Assembly (NCBI RefSeq): GCF_001949145.1
Contig: NW_019091416.1
Location: 3,117,908-3,181,907 of the forward strand
DNA length: 64,000 nucleotides
Reading direction: 5' to 3'
From: Acanthaster planci
Taxonomy: Eukaryota; Echinodermata; Asteroidea; Valvatida; Acanthasteridae
The position numbers and the translations under genes were made by a program. Of the stretch, positions 1 through 11,600 are shown one piece after another (the stretch's first letter is position 1; the number at the start of each line of letters is the position of its first letter). Below the pieces are notes generated by a model. The model was given only the letters and a program-made list of their open reading frames with translations, searched no databases and was not told the DNA's origin.

Positions 1-440
1 TAGATTATAATGTACAATTGTGTGCATTATTGCAACTGATTTTGTATATGGTTTGTTCATCGACAATCTGCCAGTTGATACAACCGAATGTTCGGACATT
101 CGATCAAATTGAAGGTTGAATACTCGAATAGTGAATTATTCGAATCAACTCAGCCCTACAGAGTCATTATTTTACTAATAAGCAGTGACTGGCAAACTTT
201 CTAGCCCCCAGTAACTTAGCAAAAGAATAATTCTCAAAGTGTAATAAAAAATCCCACTTAATTATTGAAACACTACAAAATGAATGTGAAAACTAATGAA
301 GCAAATGTGTATTTTTAGGCAGAAGCTGAAAAAAGGGGCAGACAAGTGAAAGGTCTATAGCCGTCAGATAAACACTGCAACTGTGACAGTGTCTCACTAG
401 CGTCATTTACGATGCCGCGAGTCATCGTGTGAAAATTCAC
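1..440. other. Intron of the M3 peptidase gene, no exon seen
   Basis: This stretch lies downstream, on the minus strand, of the donor site that ends the first exon of the oligopeptidase A-like gene. I see no second exon on the minus strand and no coding signal on the plus strand. It is AT-rich and without an obvious repeat. The remaining exons of that gene must lie to the left of the window. Confidence 0.5.
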
Positions 441-738
441 CTTCATACTGAGACTCTAAAACCTCTAGCCCCTCTTCAAAATCCCCCACGATCTGGTTGA
501 TGGCGGGGACAACGTGCTCCACCTCAATGGACCTGAAACTTGGCAAGCCCTCGTCGTAGCGAAGCAGGGGATTCCCTCGCCCGCTCTGAGCAACCGTGGA
601 GCACTGGGCAACGGAGGGGCCACCGATGCGGGGAGAGTACCTGGAGACGAAGAGACGAAAGTCACTTATGGCCGGGCAGGATGGTTGCCATGGCGATGTG
701 GAAGCGGAGCTTAATTCAAGGGTTAGCAGAAGTGGCAT
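441..738 (-). CDS. Oligopeptidase A-like M3 metallopeptidase, first coding exon (partial gene)
   Basis: The exon encodes 99 residues plus one base of the next codon. Residues 56-85 contain NPLL, then LPSF and EHVVPAI with the spacing of the N-terminus of bacterial oligopeptidase A (NPLL...LPPF...EHVVPAV) and its plant organellar relatives. Those enzymes are M3 zinc peptidases that degrade short peptides, including cleaved targeting peptides in organelles. The HExxH active site would be in later exons outside the window. The first ATG in this frame is at 738-736; codons further upstream have no ATG that I can see. Residues 1-55 precede the conserved part: a hydrophobic start (MPLLLTLEL) is followed by an Arg/Ser-rich, acid-poor stretch (FRLFVSRYSPRIGG). 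This could be a mitochondrial presequence or a secretory signal; I favour mitochondrial because of the known relatives. The exon ends at an AAG|GTGAAT donor. The segment is GC-richer than its surroundings. Family assignment rests on one exon. Confidence 0.72.
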
Positions 739-2595
739 GAGCGCAAGATGTAGTGCTATCAGCAACCTGTGCAACGCAGTGATACACCAGAAATATCTTT
801 AGTGGATGGCAGGGGAGTTCAATATTCTAAGGCCAAACAAAACGAACCATGTGTTTCCTAGCACGTTGAAAAGTCTGGCAAAGTAATTGGCTATTATTTC
901 TCACATTTTTTACCAAAACGTTTAGGGTGAGATGATAGCCAACTGATATTTTGTGTGTGTAGCCTACCTATGTTTTTTTTTACTCAGAATCTAATCACAC
1001 TATAGGGGTACCCTTTGTTTTAACGGTTAGGTCTAACTTGTGACAGACAGATTTCTGGTCATTCATTTTGCTAAAGTTAAAAGTCCACCTGCTGCCATTG
1101 AAACTAGCTACGCCCTCTATAAATCTTTATTCATAATTTTTACAATCTCCAAAAATACCAAGTTATCAAATCTGGTAGTATGATGAAGGCCCTCACATCA
1201 TGGACCAAAAAATCCCCCGCTACCACGAACATTCATTGGAGCAGGGTGGACTTTGGACCTCACCGTTCTGGGGGTAGGGCCTTTAACTTGAATTAGGCAT
1301 AGGCCTACGTACATGTACATTTAATTTCCTGATGTTATGAGCATAGGCCAGGGGGTCAGCTAACAATGCCTTTTTTCAACATCCCCCCCCCCTTTCAGTT
1401 TCAAAATCAGCTGGCCCGCCTTCAGTCGCACTGGCATGACTGTGGCCTGGCAGTACGGAGTCATGACTGTGGCCTGCCTAGCCAGGCAGTCACTCATGGC
1501 AGTGGTTCCATCATAATCAACCATTTTCAGAGTCATCTTTTATCTACCATTCATTCCATCTTTTCTAGAATTACATACATGTAAGCCTACCAGTTCAGAG
1601 AATGTTGGAGTCTAGCAAGTCGGTGAGCAGCCCGCATAGTAGCCAATCTTCTAACAAACTGGAAGTCAAAACAGAAAGAACCTGAGAGCCGAAAACGTAA
1701 TAACCTAGGCCCCACTACGGCAATAGTGCAAAATAAATTCACAAAAATCACGTTGACGAGTGAACAGAGATACCTAGCCTTCTCCCGTCATTTGTGGACG
1801 ACCGTATTATGCAGTTTTAAGGTACCAGTCTTGGTCGAGGAGGATTGCAAAACATCGCAGACGCCCTCTACAGACTAAACAAATTTCGCCGAATGGTGGA
1901 CAGAATGCAGACCCTGACTTTCAACAGACTGGGGTTGTTGGGGTTAATTTCGCATTAACATTGAATTGCCCGTCACGGTACATTCTGCTTTCCCCCACGA
2001 CAGTTCATTTACTTTACAACTATGCAATCGTTAATACTTTTTAATAATTGATTTGATCACGTTATTAGATAAATTTCCACGGAAAACTAGGTAAGAGAGA
2101 GTAGGAATTGAATTCAAAACCGTTCTTTCCCAAATACTACACTTGGGCTTGACCAGTGGAACTATTTGACTCATTTTTTATGTCTCCTGACTTTCCTGGT
2201 GTCTGTGCTTCAGAACCTAGTCTGACATTATGCTTGCCGTGCGCATGGTAAGTAAGACACAGCCAATTATTTCCCGAAAACGAGGACTATAACTGAAGTT
2301 AATTGAGTATTTTCCACGCAAATCTTATATTGGCTAAGGGGCCCGAAATATTTTAGCTCTCAGCTTTATTCACAAAAATCGGCATCCACACAGTACAGAG
2401 TTTTCATCCCCAAGGCTTAGCCTGGAGATATTTCATTTTACTTGCGATAATATTCTCTTCCCCCTTTAGCTCTGAGTTAGCTTTGTGTGACTTGAAATTC
2501 AAAACCAGAACCTGGCCACGGTGAAAATTGCCCAACGCAGTCTATTTCAGTACACTTATTTCAGTTGGGATTTAAATTAAGTTCCTAAGTGCACA
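739..2595. other. Region upstream of the peptidase gene, no gene seen
   Basis: This region must hold the 5' UTR and promoter of the minus-strand peptidase gene, but I see no TATA box or initiator I would defend. Open frames here are short and of random composition. A C-rich run at 1384-1391 and a TACATGTACAT palindrome near 1311 are the only simple motifs. Confidence 0.4.
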
Positions 2596-2796
2596 TGTTG
2601 GGCGCAATCGGTCGATCTTGCGGCAAAATCTGTCGATCCTTCAGCCAACAACCCATTTCCTTTTTTTTTCTAATTCACGGCTGTGGAAGATTGTTTTGAA
2701 AAGGGGGAGTACAGTCGAGATTTCCTTCAAGATCGACCCATAATGCAGCGTGATCGACCGACTGTACAGATTCTGGTCGACCGTTCGCGCCCAACA
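2596..2796. mobile_element. Inverted-repeat element (MITE-like), about 200 bp
   Basis: The left end reads TGTTGGGCGCAATCGGTCGA and the right end is its near-complement (GGTCGACCGTTCGCGCCCAACA). Inside are several further GATCGACC or GGTCGATC words in both orientations. There is no ORF. Terminal inverted repeats on a 201-bp non-coding unit fit a non-autonomous DNA transposon or foldback element. I could not define a target-site duplication. Confidence 0.6.
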
Positions 2797-3242
2797 CCCT
2801 AATATCCCCAGCCCATGATGGTCTGTCGATTAAAGGCCTGGACGCCGGGTGAGGCGAAGGCCCATCGCGTTACGCTTGTCTTCCCGTTCCAGGCAAGTAG
2901 AGCTCCTGAGTTAATGCAGCGACTGTTCTGTGAATTCAACCAGCTTCTGAACAAAACCACAAAGAGAAACGCAACAAAATCACTGACATTGACTGACTGA
3001 TCATTGCCACATTTTTGAAGGTGGATGGAGGATAAGTGTCCGTTTAGTGTTGGTTTGAAACATTGGAAACAAACCCGGCAAGGATCATTAAGTCGAGGGA
3101 CAGATCAACAACATTAATCCGCTCCGAGCACGAACAAAAAGACGTCGTGTTTTGAGATGAAATCGACAGTCGTTTGGTATACAGACATACGTTTATATGT
3201 CTGTGGTTTGGTGCCACAGACACTGGGTTTACTTATGTCTAT

Positions 3243-3606
3243 GACTGCATCCGAGTCTCTAGGTCTAGGTTTTCGCTCCATTGGAAATGCGTGGAAACGC
3301 ATGGACAGTAGACCTAGCCGTAGCTCTGAAAGCCCGTTTCGGCCAGGGCCCCAAGCTTGGTACGCACTCACCGCATAGGCGCGCAAGTTTATGCACGTTT
3401 GACACGGAGCACGCTGAGTCGAGTACGCGCAAATATTATAGACTTTGCGTGTATGCCGAACACGTTCAAGAACCCAGTTGGAAAACTTTGGCCGTGTCCG
3501 AAACGGGCTTCCAGAGCTACGGCTAGGTCTATTGTCTACGCGTCTCCACGCATCTAATGGAGTGAAGACCTAGACCTAGCCCTAGGTAAGAGATTTGGAT
3601 GCAGCC
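3243..3606. mobile_element. Foldback element with arms of about 100 bp
   Basis: The left arm (3243-3342) and the right arm (3498-3606) are inverted copies of each other with few mismatches. Shared blocks include ACTGCATCC/GGATGCAG, CTAGGTCTAGG/CCTAGACCTAG, and CCGTAGCTCTG followed by GCCCGTTTCGG. A 155-bp loop separates them. The overlapping open frames on both strands here follow from the symmetry and are not evidence of a gene. Confidence 0.75.
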
Positions 3607-3857
3607 TTAGTACCATCTGTCTCGTTCTTTCGCCGGTGAGGGTGCACTTCAGCTCAGGGCGGATTGAAGAAGCAAAACTTCTTTCTCAAGTGCTTAACTC
3701 TCCAGATTCTATAATTTCAATATTTTTTGAAGTGTTTATAAATAGTTATCACACCAGTCAGTGCAAGGAAATTGCCGGTACCACATAACAATCTTTAGTG
3801 ATACTCACTCATTAACTTCACACAGAGATTTTCGTGTATAGACTAATCTGATTGGAC

Positions 3858-4012
3858 GCCATAACTGCGGTGGCACCGCACTCATGTGCACATTCTTCAG
3901 CTTGACGCGCGCGTGCATTTGGCAAATCACGACACCCTATTGGTCGAAGAGGTATGTAACGCGCGCGTATCACCTGTCCATTCCACGAGCGTTGTGCCAC
4001 CGCAGTAATGGC
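3858..4012. mobile_element. Short inverted-repeat element, family copy 1
   Basis: The ends are GCCATAACTGCGGTGGCAC and its near-perfect inverse GTGCCACCGCAGTAATGGC. A second symmetric pair, ACGCGCGCGT, sits inside. A related copy with the same end sequence lies at 37139-37222, which makes this an interspersed repeat family rather than a chance palindrome. Confidence 0.65.
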
Positions 4013-4194
4013 TTCTCATTCTGGTTGTCGAATTCCACTTATACCAACCTCGTTCCCACGGGTACGATCTTGCCATGCCATGTTGGCTCCCACCATGCCT
4101 TGCCCGTCTAGTGAAGGTACGCGCACGCAACGCATGGTGTCGAGGTTGGTTAACAACCTTCCTTCAGTTTCACTTTACCGCAGTTCATTCTGTT

Positions 4195-4377
4195 CACAGC
4201 CACAGCACGTCTCAATCTATTTTTACCTTTGCACCTACACCCTATTCCCTGAATACGTTGAGATTCTCTGGACCCCGTCTTTGGAATAGTATTGATGGTA
4301 ATATTAAGTCACAGTCATCTCTGGGATGCTTTAAGAGTAACTTCAAGAAGCACCCAGTTTCTGATTATCTGAGGTAG
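4195..4377 (+). mobile_element. LINE reverse-transcriptase ORF, C-terminal remnant
   Basis: The translated plus strand reads TPYSLNTLRFSGPRLWNSID, then NIKSQSSLGCFKSNFKKH, and stops at 4375-4377. The order R/P-Y-S-L-x-x-x-R-F-x-G-P-x-L-W-N-S, then I-K-x-x-x-S-L, then F-K-x-x-x-K-K-H is the usual extreme C-terminus of non-LTR retrotransposon ORF2 proteins of the CR1/L2/jockey type, after the reverse-transcriptase domain. The reverse transcriptase itself is absent upstream, so this is a 5'-truncated dead copy. The T-rich stretch at 4378-4700 is probably its 3' UTR. The exact LINE clade cannot be set from 60 residues. Confidence 0.72.
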
Positions 4378-4703
4378 CTCCTTCTCTTTTATCATTCTAA
4401 TCATCGTTTTCTTCTTCATTCTAATCATCCTTTGGTTCTAAATGTTTTTAGTGTTTGGTAATTCCACTTTTTGTTACATCTCGGTCTGTTGGTTCGTCTT
4501 TGCTTTGTTTTGTGTTTGTCCGTGTTTTGTTTTGACTGTACCGTAACTGTCTTTCTTTCATGTATAATTTGTTGTCAGTCTTCCTGGTCTAGTTCTTTTT
4601 TCTTGTCTTAACCTTTTTAATAAGGCATTTTTGTTTGACTTTGTCGTCTGAATATTATGCTTCCGCACTTGCCTCTTTTCCCTCTTTTTAATGTTTTCTG
4701 GTC
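4378..4703 (+). other. Probable LINE 3' untranslated tail
   Basis: This T/C-rich, non-coding stretch directly follows the LINE ORF remnant. It has two nearby copies of TTCTAATCATC (about 4396 and 4420). No gene is visible. Confidence 0.4.
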
Positions 4704-5074
4704 ATAGGCGTAAATCCGGGGGTGGGGGTGATCCCCCCACTTTTTTGAGGTGGGAGGGTTGGGGGTTGGCAATTAGATCACCCCCTACTTTTTGTGGTGA
4801 GCAAAAAATGAAAGCGGATGGTGAAGAATTCTATCGACTAAAATGCGTTCAATCACTCAGTAAGGGAAAAAAATTTCAAAAGCCATAAATATGCCCTTCT
4901 GAATACATATTACAGGTATGTATCAATATCATACCTCTAAACATCGACCTCAATATAGAATCATATGGTGTTACCCCCGCCTGCTTTTCAAATTTTCATA
5001 GCCAGGCAAGTCATCCCCCCACCTTTCCCAACCCCACCCCCAAATTCCCGGCACAGATTTACGCCACTCCTTAT
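4704..5074. mobile_element. G/C-rich inverted-repeat element
   Basis: The left edge has CATAGGCGTAAATC followed by a G-run; the right edge has a C-run followed by GATTTACGCC and CTTATG, its inverse. The interior has mirrored G-rich and C-rich tracts (GGGGGTGATCCCCCC; CCCAACCCCACCCCC) around an AT-rich centre. Similar G-rich units lie at 28185-28375 and 60690-61015. No transposase is encoded. Confidence 0.55.
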
Positions 5075-5507
5075 GGTCTTATTTAATTTAATAAAAACCT
5101 TTCATTTATTGATCTTTTGTATATTTTGATACGTGCACTGCAACAAGGAAATAAATGACGAGTTAAAAAAAGCCATGCATACAACAGCCGCCGGGTAATA
5201 GCCAAAGCAACGCATCACCGCGCGAGGCAAAAGAGCCGTTACCATCGCAATGGGCCGCTTTCTGCTGCCTCCCATGTACTGGCCATGACTATTATGCTGG
5301 GTAGGTGCAGCTGTATTCATGCACACACACTCCTCTCGCACACATTCTCACCTACCCTTCCCCGAAGTAGCAGTCCAACCACTGTAGCAGTGTAGAGAGC
5401 GTAGCGAGCATTCCTCCCCGGCCTGCCGTCATACAGACTGTCTTTGATCCCCCGGCATACCGCCCAGCCGTTCTCTGCTCAGGATTTAGACCATCCTAGG
5501 CGACGAC

Positions 5508-5535
5508 ATGACGCTACTTTTCAACTGGCCAAGGC
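5508..5535 (+). CDS. Candidate first coding exon of the zinc-ribbon-like gene
   Basis: The sequence GACGACATGA gives an ATG with a purine at -3, followed by nine codons (MTLLFNWPR) and one extra base before a strong GGC|GTGAGT donor. The preceding 130 bases are GC-rich with several CpGs, as expected around a promoter. The phase (one base left over) matches exactly what the 20522 exon needs; joining the two makes an Arg codon and keeps the frame open to the stop at 22608. Together the three exons make 540 nt, 179 residues plus stop. A phase match has a one-in-three chance of being accidental and the implied intron is 15 kb, so this is a hypothesis. An unrelated short exon or a non-coding ATG is possible. 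Confidence 0.45.
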
Positions 5536-8247
5536 GTGAGTATTGCCTAAGACTTTGTTTGTTGAATTCGACATCGAAATTTTTTACTGCTGGGTTTACG
5601 GTTTTCAGAAACTAACTGTTGCTTTATCATTGTATGAGCTTGGATACACTGAGCTGCGTTCGCTGTCATGGATATATATTTTTTCCATTTCAACGAGATA
5701 TGTACCCTTGAGTGTCTTCGCACTACTACGTGAACGCGATGGTTGAATGATAAACTTGCCATAACTGGCTCTAAAACTACTCGGGTGAAAATGATGGTTC
5801 TCCCTCAGTGTTTGTTTAAAAAAAAACCTCGTTTTTTCCCTTACATTTTCTCGGCGACTGATTCAACCAATAATACATGGGGAAAAGCTACGCGTGCCGC
5901 CAGTAGCCATGCATAATAATTATCCATAATAATTCATCGGCACTGAAGGACACATAGGTTGTTGATGGCTACTATTACGCACCATCGGTACGGAAAAGCG
6001 AATTTTGCACAAAGATAAAATATGACAGGAAGAAAAATGCCTGGTCGTTAAAAGCTATCTCCTATCCCTCCCACTAGCTGTACCGTCACATGCAGCCAGA
6101 CGGTGAAAATCCGATGCTTTTAAACATTTTAAACAATGAAAATATTTACTAATGCGATATGGGTTGTTCTATACGCTCTCCTTGTTCGAACATCATAAGT
6201 AACGTTAGGCCCACTGTTTATAAAAAAAACCCACTTTTACTGCTGGGGGCGATAGGTTCAATTCAACGTAGTTTTAGAGACAAAATGACAGGTGCCATTG
6301 ATATAGTTGAAGTCATTTTGTTCTCTGCAAATATTGGGGTGGGAGTAAAATTCCTCCTACGAGACAATTGATTACATGACTTTCGTACATAGCCGCGCTG
6401 GTAGCGTGTGTGCTGAGAATGGATCCATATTTTTGAAAATAATTGTTCAATTAGACTTCCTGCAGGTAGCTCTAAATCTGGGGCCAGCATTACCCGCAAA
6501 ACTATGAAATAACGACCTTATTCCCAAAGGCAAATCATTTTTATAGAAGCTCCATTTGAACGTCGGACTGAAAAAAGAGTGAAATTCCGTGGGTGTACTC
6601 TTTTTCTGATATGTTTTGAAATTACAGTATCGGGTAAGGGCCTTATCAATCTGCAGAATTTGTCTTTTTTGTCTGTTGCTGTACACGATGCATTGTAAGC
6701 ATTTTGCGCTCATTAATTAAAACGGAACGACGGATGCGCCGGGTACCCGGGGATTTTGCATGCGTGGGGGAGCGTGTGATGCCACTCCCACGCAGGGAAA
6801 AACCCTAACAAAATGACTGAGAACCTCATGACACTAACAACGCTTGTTTTACATTCCTGGGATTGTCATCCTTATCATTATTTTCCATTGGCCATTATGA
6901 AGTGTATTTTTGCATCTACATCCCCCCGGGAGAACTCATGGCTCCGCCCCCACGAGGTGGCCTGTACCGAAGCAATATACATGTACATGCATAATTGCCT
7001 GTCGCGGTGAGTTATCTCTAATGCGGCTATGTCGGCCTAATTGACAAGTTACAGCACCTTGGGGAACGCACCCCAGCACAGGTGCAGAACAAATCAGCGA
7101 GAAGACGGGCAATAAACGACACGGACGTCACACCCGCCATTCCACCCACCTGTACGTCCCACTCGGTAACTCGTCACATATCATAATTCCTCGGGGTTGA
7201 CTGCAAGACACTGATTACTACTGATCATGCGATGCTTCGCGCTGTGTTCAGAGCAACTTTTTCTCCGGATCCGCTAAAGTCGTATTTCTTCCAGTCGTAG
7301 TGCTTGTTTGGGATGGGGTTGTTGGCAAGGGACCCACTCATGTGGAATCCTTGACCAATTTCAATGGTTTTATCTCAGGTACAGGAAAAAAAGGAACCTT
7401 GTACTTCTTTGTGCTAACGTATATAAGCCTAACTTTCAGACAAAAGGATTAAGGTTAACAGTGCCAACTACCACTTTTTGCGAACATTGCTCGACCACGG
7501 ATTAATAAGAACAAACCGCTGCCTGGCAACCGTCAAACTCACAGGCCTTCCCAGCAAACGCGGCACCGTAAAATAACACAGTTAAGCGCACTGGTCATGA
7601 ATAACAAATACCGTTAAAAGGTTTAATGCAGCCTGGGTTGTATGCTGTGTATTATTCGTTAGGAATATCATTACCCGTCACAAAGGCGACTAGGACCAAG
7701 GAAAAAATAAAAGAAAGACAAAATATATTTCTAAGTATTTAATTGATGGTATGAGATAAAGTGTGATCATGAACAGGTTTAAGGAAGGATAGAGACACTG
7801 CTGCGATAAGTTCCGCTTAATTGAACAATAACGAATAAAACGATTACAGATAAATCATGTTGGTTTCTGGGGTGGGGTGAACAGAATGGAAATACTACCT
7901 TTGATAGACCGCTCTGTATTTTGTGCATATGCACATTTCCAGAAATGTTCAACACTGTTCAAATTAGCTACTGTGTGTTCATTAGCTCACAGGTCAGGAC
8001 AAAAATAGTCCGGCTTTTGAAAAAGTGACGGTCAACGGACAACCGTGTAATCTTCACTGGTGTATGTAATTTTCGCGCGTTCAAAAATTAACACGCAAGA
8101 ATGCCAAGTGGAAAAAAATACAAGAGTTCAGATACTGTGCTGAAAAAAACTTTTTTATGCATGCAATTACTGGCGTTCATTAGCACTCCCATTTATTGCT
8201 GATTCTTGAAAATCATGATGTCATATACATGTAATGAATATTTATGA
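5536..8247. other. Presumed first intron, 5' part; no gene seen
   Basis: Open frames are short and of random composition on both strands. There is a CATAATAATTATCCATAATA near-repeat at about 5909-5932. I see no convincing exon or RNA gene. Confidence 0.4.
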
Positions 8248-8367
8248 GTGCAGTGGTAAGAACTTCATGAGGTGGCAGATGCAATGTTCCATTCCACCAC
8301 GCAAAGCCGATTGGAATGGAATATTTTCTCCTGTCACCGAATGAAATTATTGTTCTTGCCACTGCAC
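8248..8367. mobile_element. MITE-like element, GTGCAGTGG family copy 1
   Basis: The left end GTGCAGTGGTAAGAAC is inverted at the right end as GTTCTTGCCACTGCAC. The subterminal TTCATGAGGTGGCAGATG recurs, inverted, in the copy at 60348-60431. The element is 120 bp, has no ORF and is AT-rich inside. Confidence 0.6.
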
Positions 8368-8525
8368 GAATGTGAAAACATTCATCATTTTTTTTAAATA
8401 CAATACCAGCAAAAAATTGGAGGGCATAAACGTGCCTTTCCCCCTTCCCAGTCCTGTGTTAAATCGCTATAAGAACAGTCGTCTATATAGCCGTGAATCA
8501 GTANAGATGTTCCTGTCTGTCTTAC

Positions 8526-8688
8526 AAATTTGTCTAGTCGTTCGGCGGCAAATTTAATTTGTTCCTTTGTGTCAGCAACGTCAGCATCTCCTTCAAGGGT
8601 TGTTCCTATTTCCTCCTCTGTTAGAAACGGTCCTCGAGAATTAACGTCCACCAGCTTGTGAAACAGATTGTATCCGAAGCGCCGCCCA
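8526..8688 (-). CDS. Coding-like antisense exon, family not recognised
   Basis: On the minus strand a stretch of 54 codons between an AATGCAG| acceptor (8690-8689) and a TTT|GTAAGA donor (8525-8524) reads like real protein: charged, Glu/Asp/Lys-rich, with FLTEEEIGTTLEGDADVAD followed by KEQIKFAAERLDKF. A possible branch point, CTAAC, lies about 20 bases upstream of the acceptor, but the polypyrimidine tract is poor. The frame stays open past the donor to 8394 (through IHGYIDDCSYSDLTQDW), so the exon end could be further left; one unknown base sits at 8504 inside that extension. The segment lies antisense within the presumed first intron of the zinc-ribbon-like gene. It could be an exon of a nested gene or part of a decayed element. 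I cannot name the family. Confidence 0.4.
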
Positions 8689-11600
8689 CTGCATTACCGC
8701 ACAATGTTAGACACGGTTCCCGTCCAGACATTTTCCCCTCTTTCTTACGAAGAACGAGATAAATACATGAAATGAAATCTATTAAACGGGCACCATTGAA
8801 TAGAACGAATAACTCAACGACGTGACCATCGAGCCACCAATCACATGACAGGGATTTATGCTGGTATTGTATGATACATACATCCCATGGGTGAGTGGGA
8901 TTTTTTTTTTAGCCCCGCCGTGAATGGTAGCAATAATGAATTTCACGAGATATGAGCTCCACCAATCAAAAGACAAGGATCTGCGCGTCAGTTAGCAGCT
9001 TATGCATCGACACTATACCTTTTTTGCAAAATGGAGAAGTACAGTCTCAAAGAAAAAGGTATGTGCTTCACCAAACATAAGTATACTTCGTTGACAAACA
9101 TTATTAAATGGCTCCCTTTGGAGAAATTCTCGGAAATGACAAGCAACTGAGATAATTTCGTCGGCTTGACATTTTTTTGTTTCATATTTTGTTCTTGTTA
9201 AAAACCGAGTTGTCAAAACATATCTTCTTTTCGGGAAAATGTCAAACGCCCTGTTTGTGAACACAGAAGGCATAAACAGGATAACCAAAAATCGTTTAAG
9301 GTAGAAGAGTTCCTTAATCATTAATTTGTAAATTAGACTAGTCAAGACGTTGAATATTCATTGTCAAGTCAAATTTGGCAGGTGTTTTCGCTGTTGTCTG
9401 GGATATTTGGTTTACTGAGACTGCTTTAATGATCTATTCCATCATCCCAAGTTTGCGTTCAGAAACCTCTCCGCATTTTCCCATCTGGTTCAGCAGCAAT
9501 GTACTCCTGCGTGCAAGGTCCGTTGTCCCTTTAATTAACACATGACAACTGAAAATACCCGCCGACGGCTCCTGACATTTCAATTTTCTGTGTTCCACAA
9601 TGGAATCGTGACGGCAAATGACAAAAAACTTGAACTCCGTCACTGGAAGCTTGCTCGGGATAAGGAAAACAAGGAGCCCAGAAATATTTTGCTTTCCCCC
9701 CTCACCTTATTTTCTGTTGTCATTCCCAGTGACATTTAGCAGACACCCATTCAGCTTAAAGTATCCTACCAGTGGATTAGCCGGGGGGGGGGACCAGAAT
9801 GGCAGAATGCAACGGCCTGAACAAATTAAGAGCAAAATTTTGAGGCCGATGTAAGCAAATCAGGACACGCACAGTGGGTTACAAACGCAGGGTTGCGACG
9901 GTGGAAATGAATCATAAACGCGAAATCGGAACTTATGACAATACATGTAGATTGTCATAAGCGCTATGTTAAGAATAATCGAACATAACACTGTCTTTAC
10001 CTGTACATGACTTAGGCCCTAAATTTTGAAACTGATTCTAAACGGGACGAAAATTTTGCCCACGTCTTTTTGTTAAAATGGAAACGATTAATTTTTGATA
10101 TCTCAGCCCTCTCCTCCAGTATTTCCACATGCTGGGAAAATATCGTATGGAGTTGGAATAGTTAGTTGACGAGCTTAGCTTTTAACAAGCCAAAGTGCAC
10201 TGCTGTTTGCCGAAATTGGGCAGTAACTAAAATACACCATAAGTGCAAGGCTTATGACTTTCCATGCCAATTTCGCTCAGCGCGTTAATTTCTGAAGCAA
10301 AACTTCCTGCTCTACCGGGCCAGTGAAATAGGCCATCCATTCTCTCCAAATGGACGTTATCAGCTTCATTAACCCGGTTCCGGTTCTTCGAACACGAGAT
10401 TACCATACGCTCACAAGCTGCATTTTATCCAGGCCATTTTAACCTGAGCGGTAATGGGTATCGAAGCCCTCGAGCGAATTGAAGGGAGACTAATAATACT
10501 CAGCCGAACCAAACCCAAATTTAAGAGGATGGGGATGTGTAGTCTCCACTCAATCTTCCTCGTGCACTCTGTGCTAGGTCTAAATCCAAGTTGCGATGGC
10601 CTCGCCAGAAGTCTTTTTTCGAGGAGAACTCCGGCTATTGTCACCACAATATGCAGGTTTCTCTCAAAGGTAACCATCAAACAAAGGACATATCGGAAAA
10701 AGTTATTAGCATAATAAACATTTATTTAAAATCGTGGTTTTATCATAAACTATGGTTATTAAGCTCCCCACTGGTATCATCGATGCATTTCTGTGGTAAT
10801 GGATCGTTGCTCTCCATTGCCTTGGAAAATAGTGCATTAGAGCTTCGCTTCCAATGTCAGCTTGTTATTGGCCACTCTGTGAGTGACTCGTCATATACCA
10901 TGCCGCAGTTGGACCATCTATCCTCTTCCGATAAGAACAAAAGACACAGAAGAGGCGTGGTACCTTCTATTCTTGATCAGAAGGGGCGTGCATGGTCTTT
11001 ATTCTATCAATATATCTTCTGATTCCGCGCAGTGGAGTAACTGGAGTGAGCCCGGAGGTTTAAAGGGGAAACAAAGATCAAGGAACGGCGCTTGTATTAT
11101 GCTCAGCTTTCAATATTTCAACGGGGGCACGTGGGAAATGGACACCCCCAGCTGGGCATGTGTCCCCGTGCCTCCCGTAGTTACGCCACTAGTTCCAATA
11201 TCACAAATTGATCTCAAATTCCTTGACTCAGAGATTAGGAGAATGACAGTCCAATTAACACTCACGAGTGACCACCAAAGTACTCCACCCAATACTGAGG
11301 GGTGTAACCTGACTATCACACTGAGACAAGCAGAAACGTAGCAACAGGATTATTTTCAACGAGAATGTCCCTTATTAATCAAAGGATGAAATGGCCGAGT
11401 CTGCCGCTGGACAGAATGAATCGACCACTCTCAATTGAAAAGATAGGCCACAGACCTTATAGACCTAGATTACCAATGGAAGATTGAACGGTTCCATTAA
11501 CTCTGTGGTGGAAACAGGACAAGAAATGTGGCTGCCTGTGAAATTATTCGTCAGCTGAAGAAAGCTCTAAAGTAGAGGGCATTTATTTCACGATGGAGGG

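Noticed and set aside
465-802. Overlapping open frames in other frames and on the plus strand at the peptidase exon
   Set aside because: They are shadows of the GC-rich coding exon; only the 441-738 minus frame matches a protein family.
8394-8480. IHGYIDD as a reverse-transcriptase active-site motif
   Set aside because: The surrounding residues do not show the hydrophobic pattern or the upstream motifs of reverse transcriptases, so the resemblance is probably accidental.
10883-11341. 152-codon open frame on the plus strand
   Set aside because: It crosses a G/C-rich inverted unit and reads without any family motif; probably chance.
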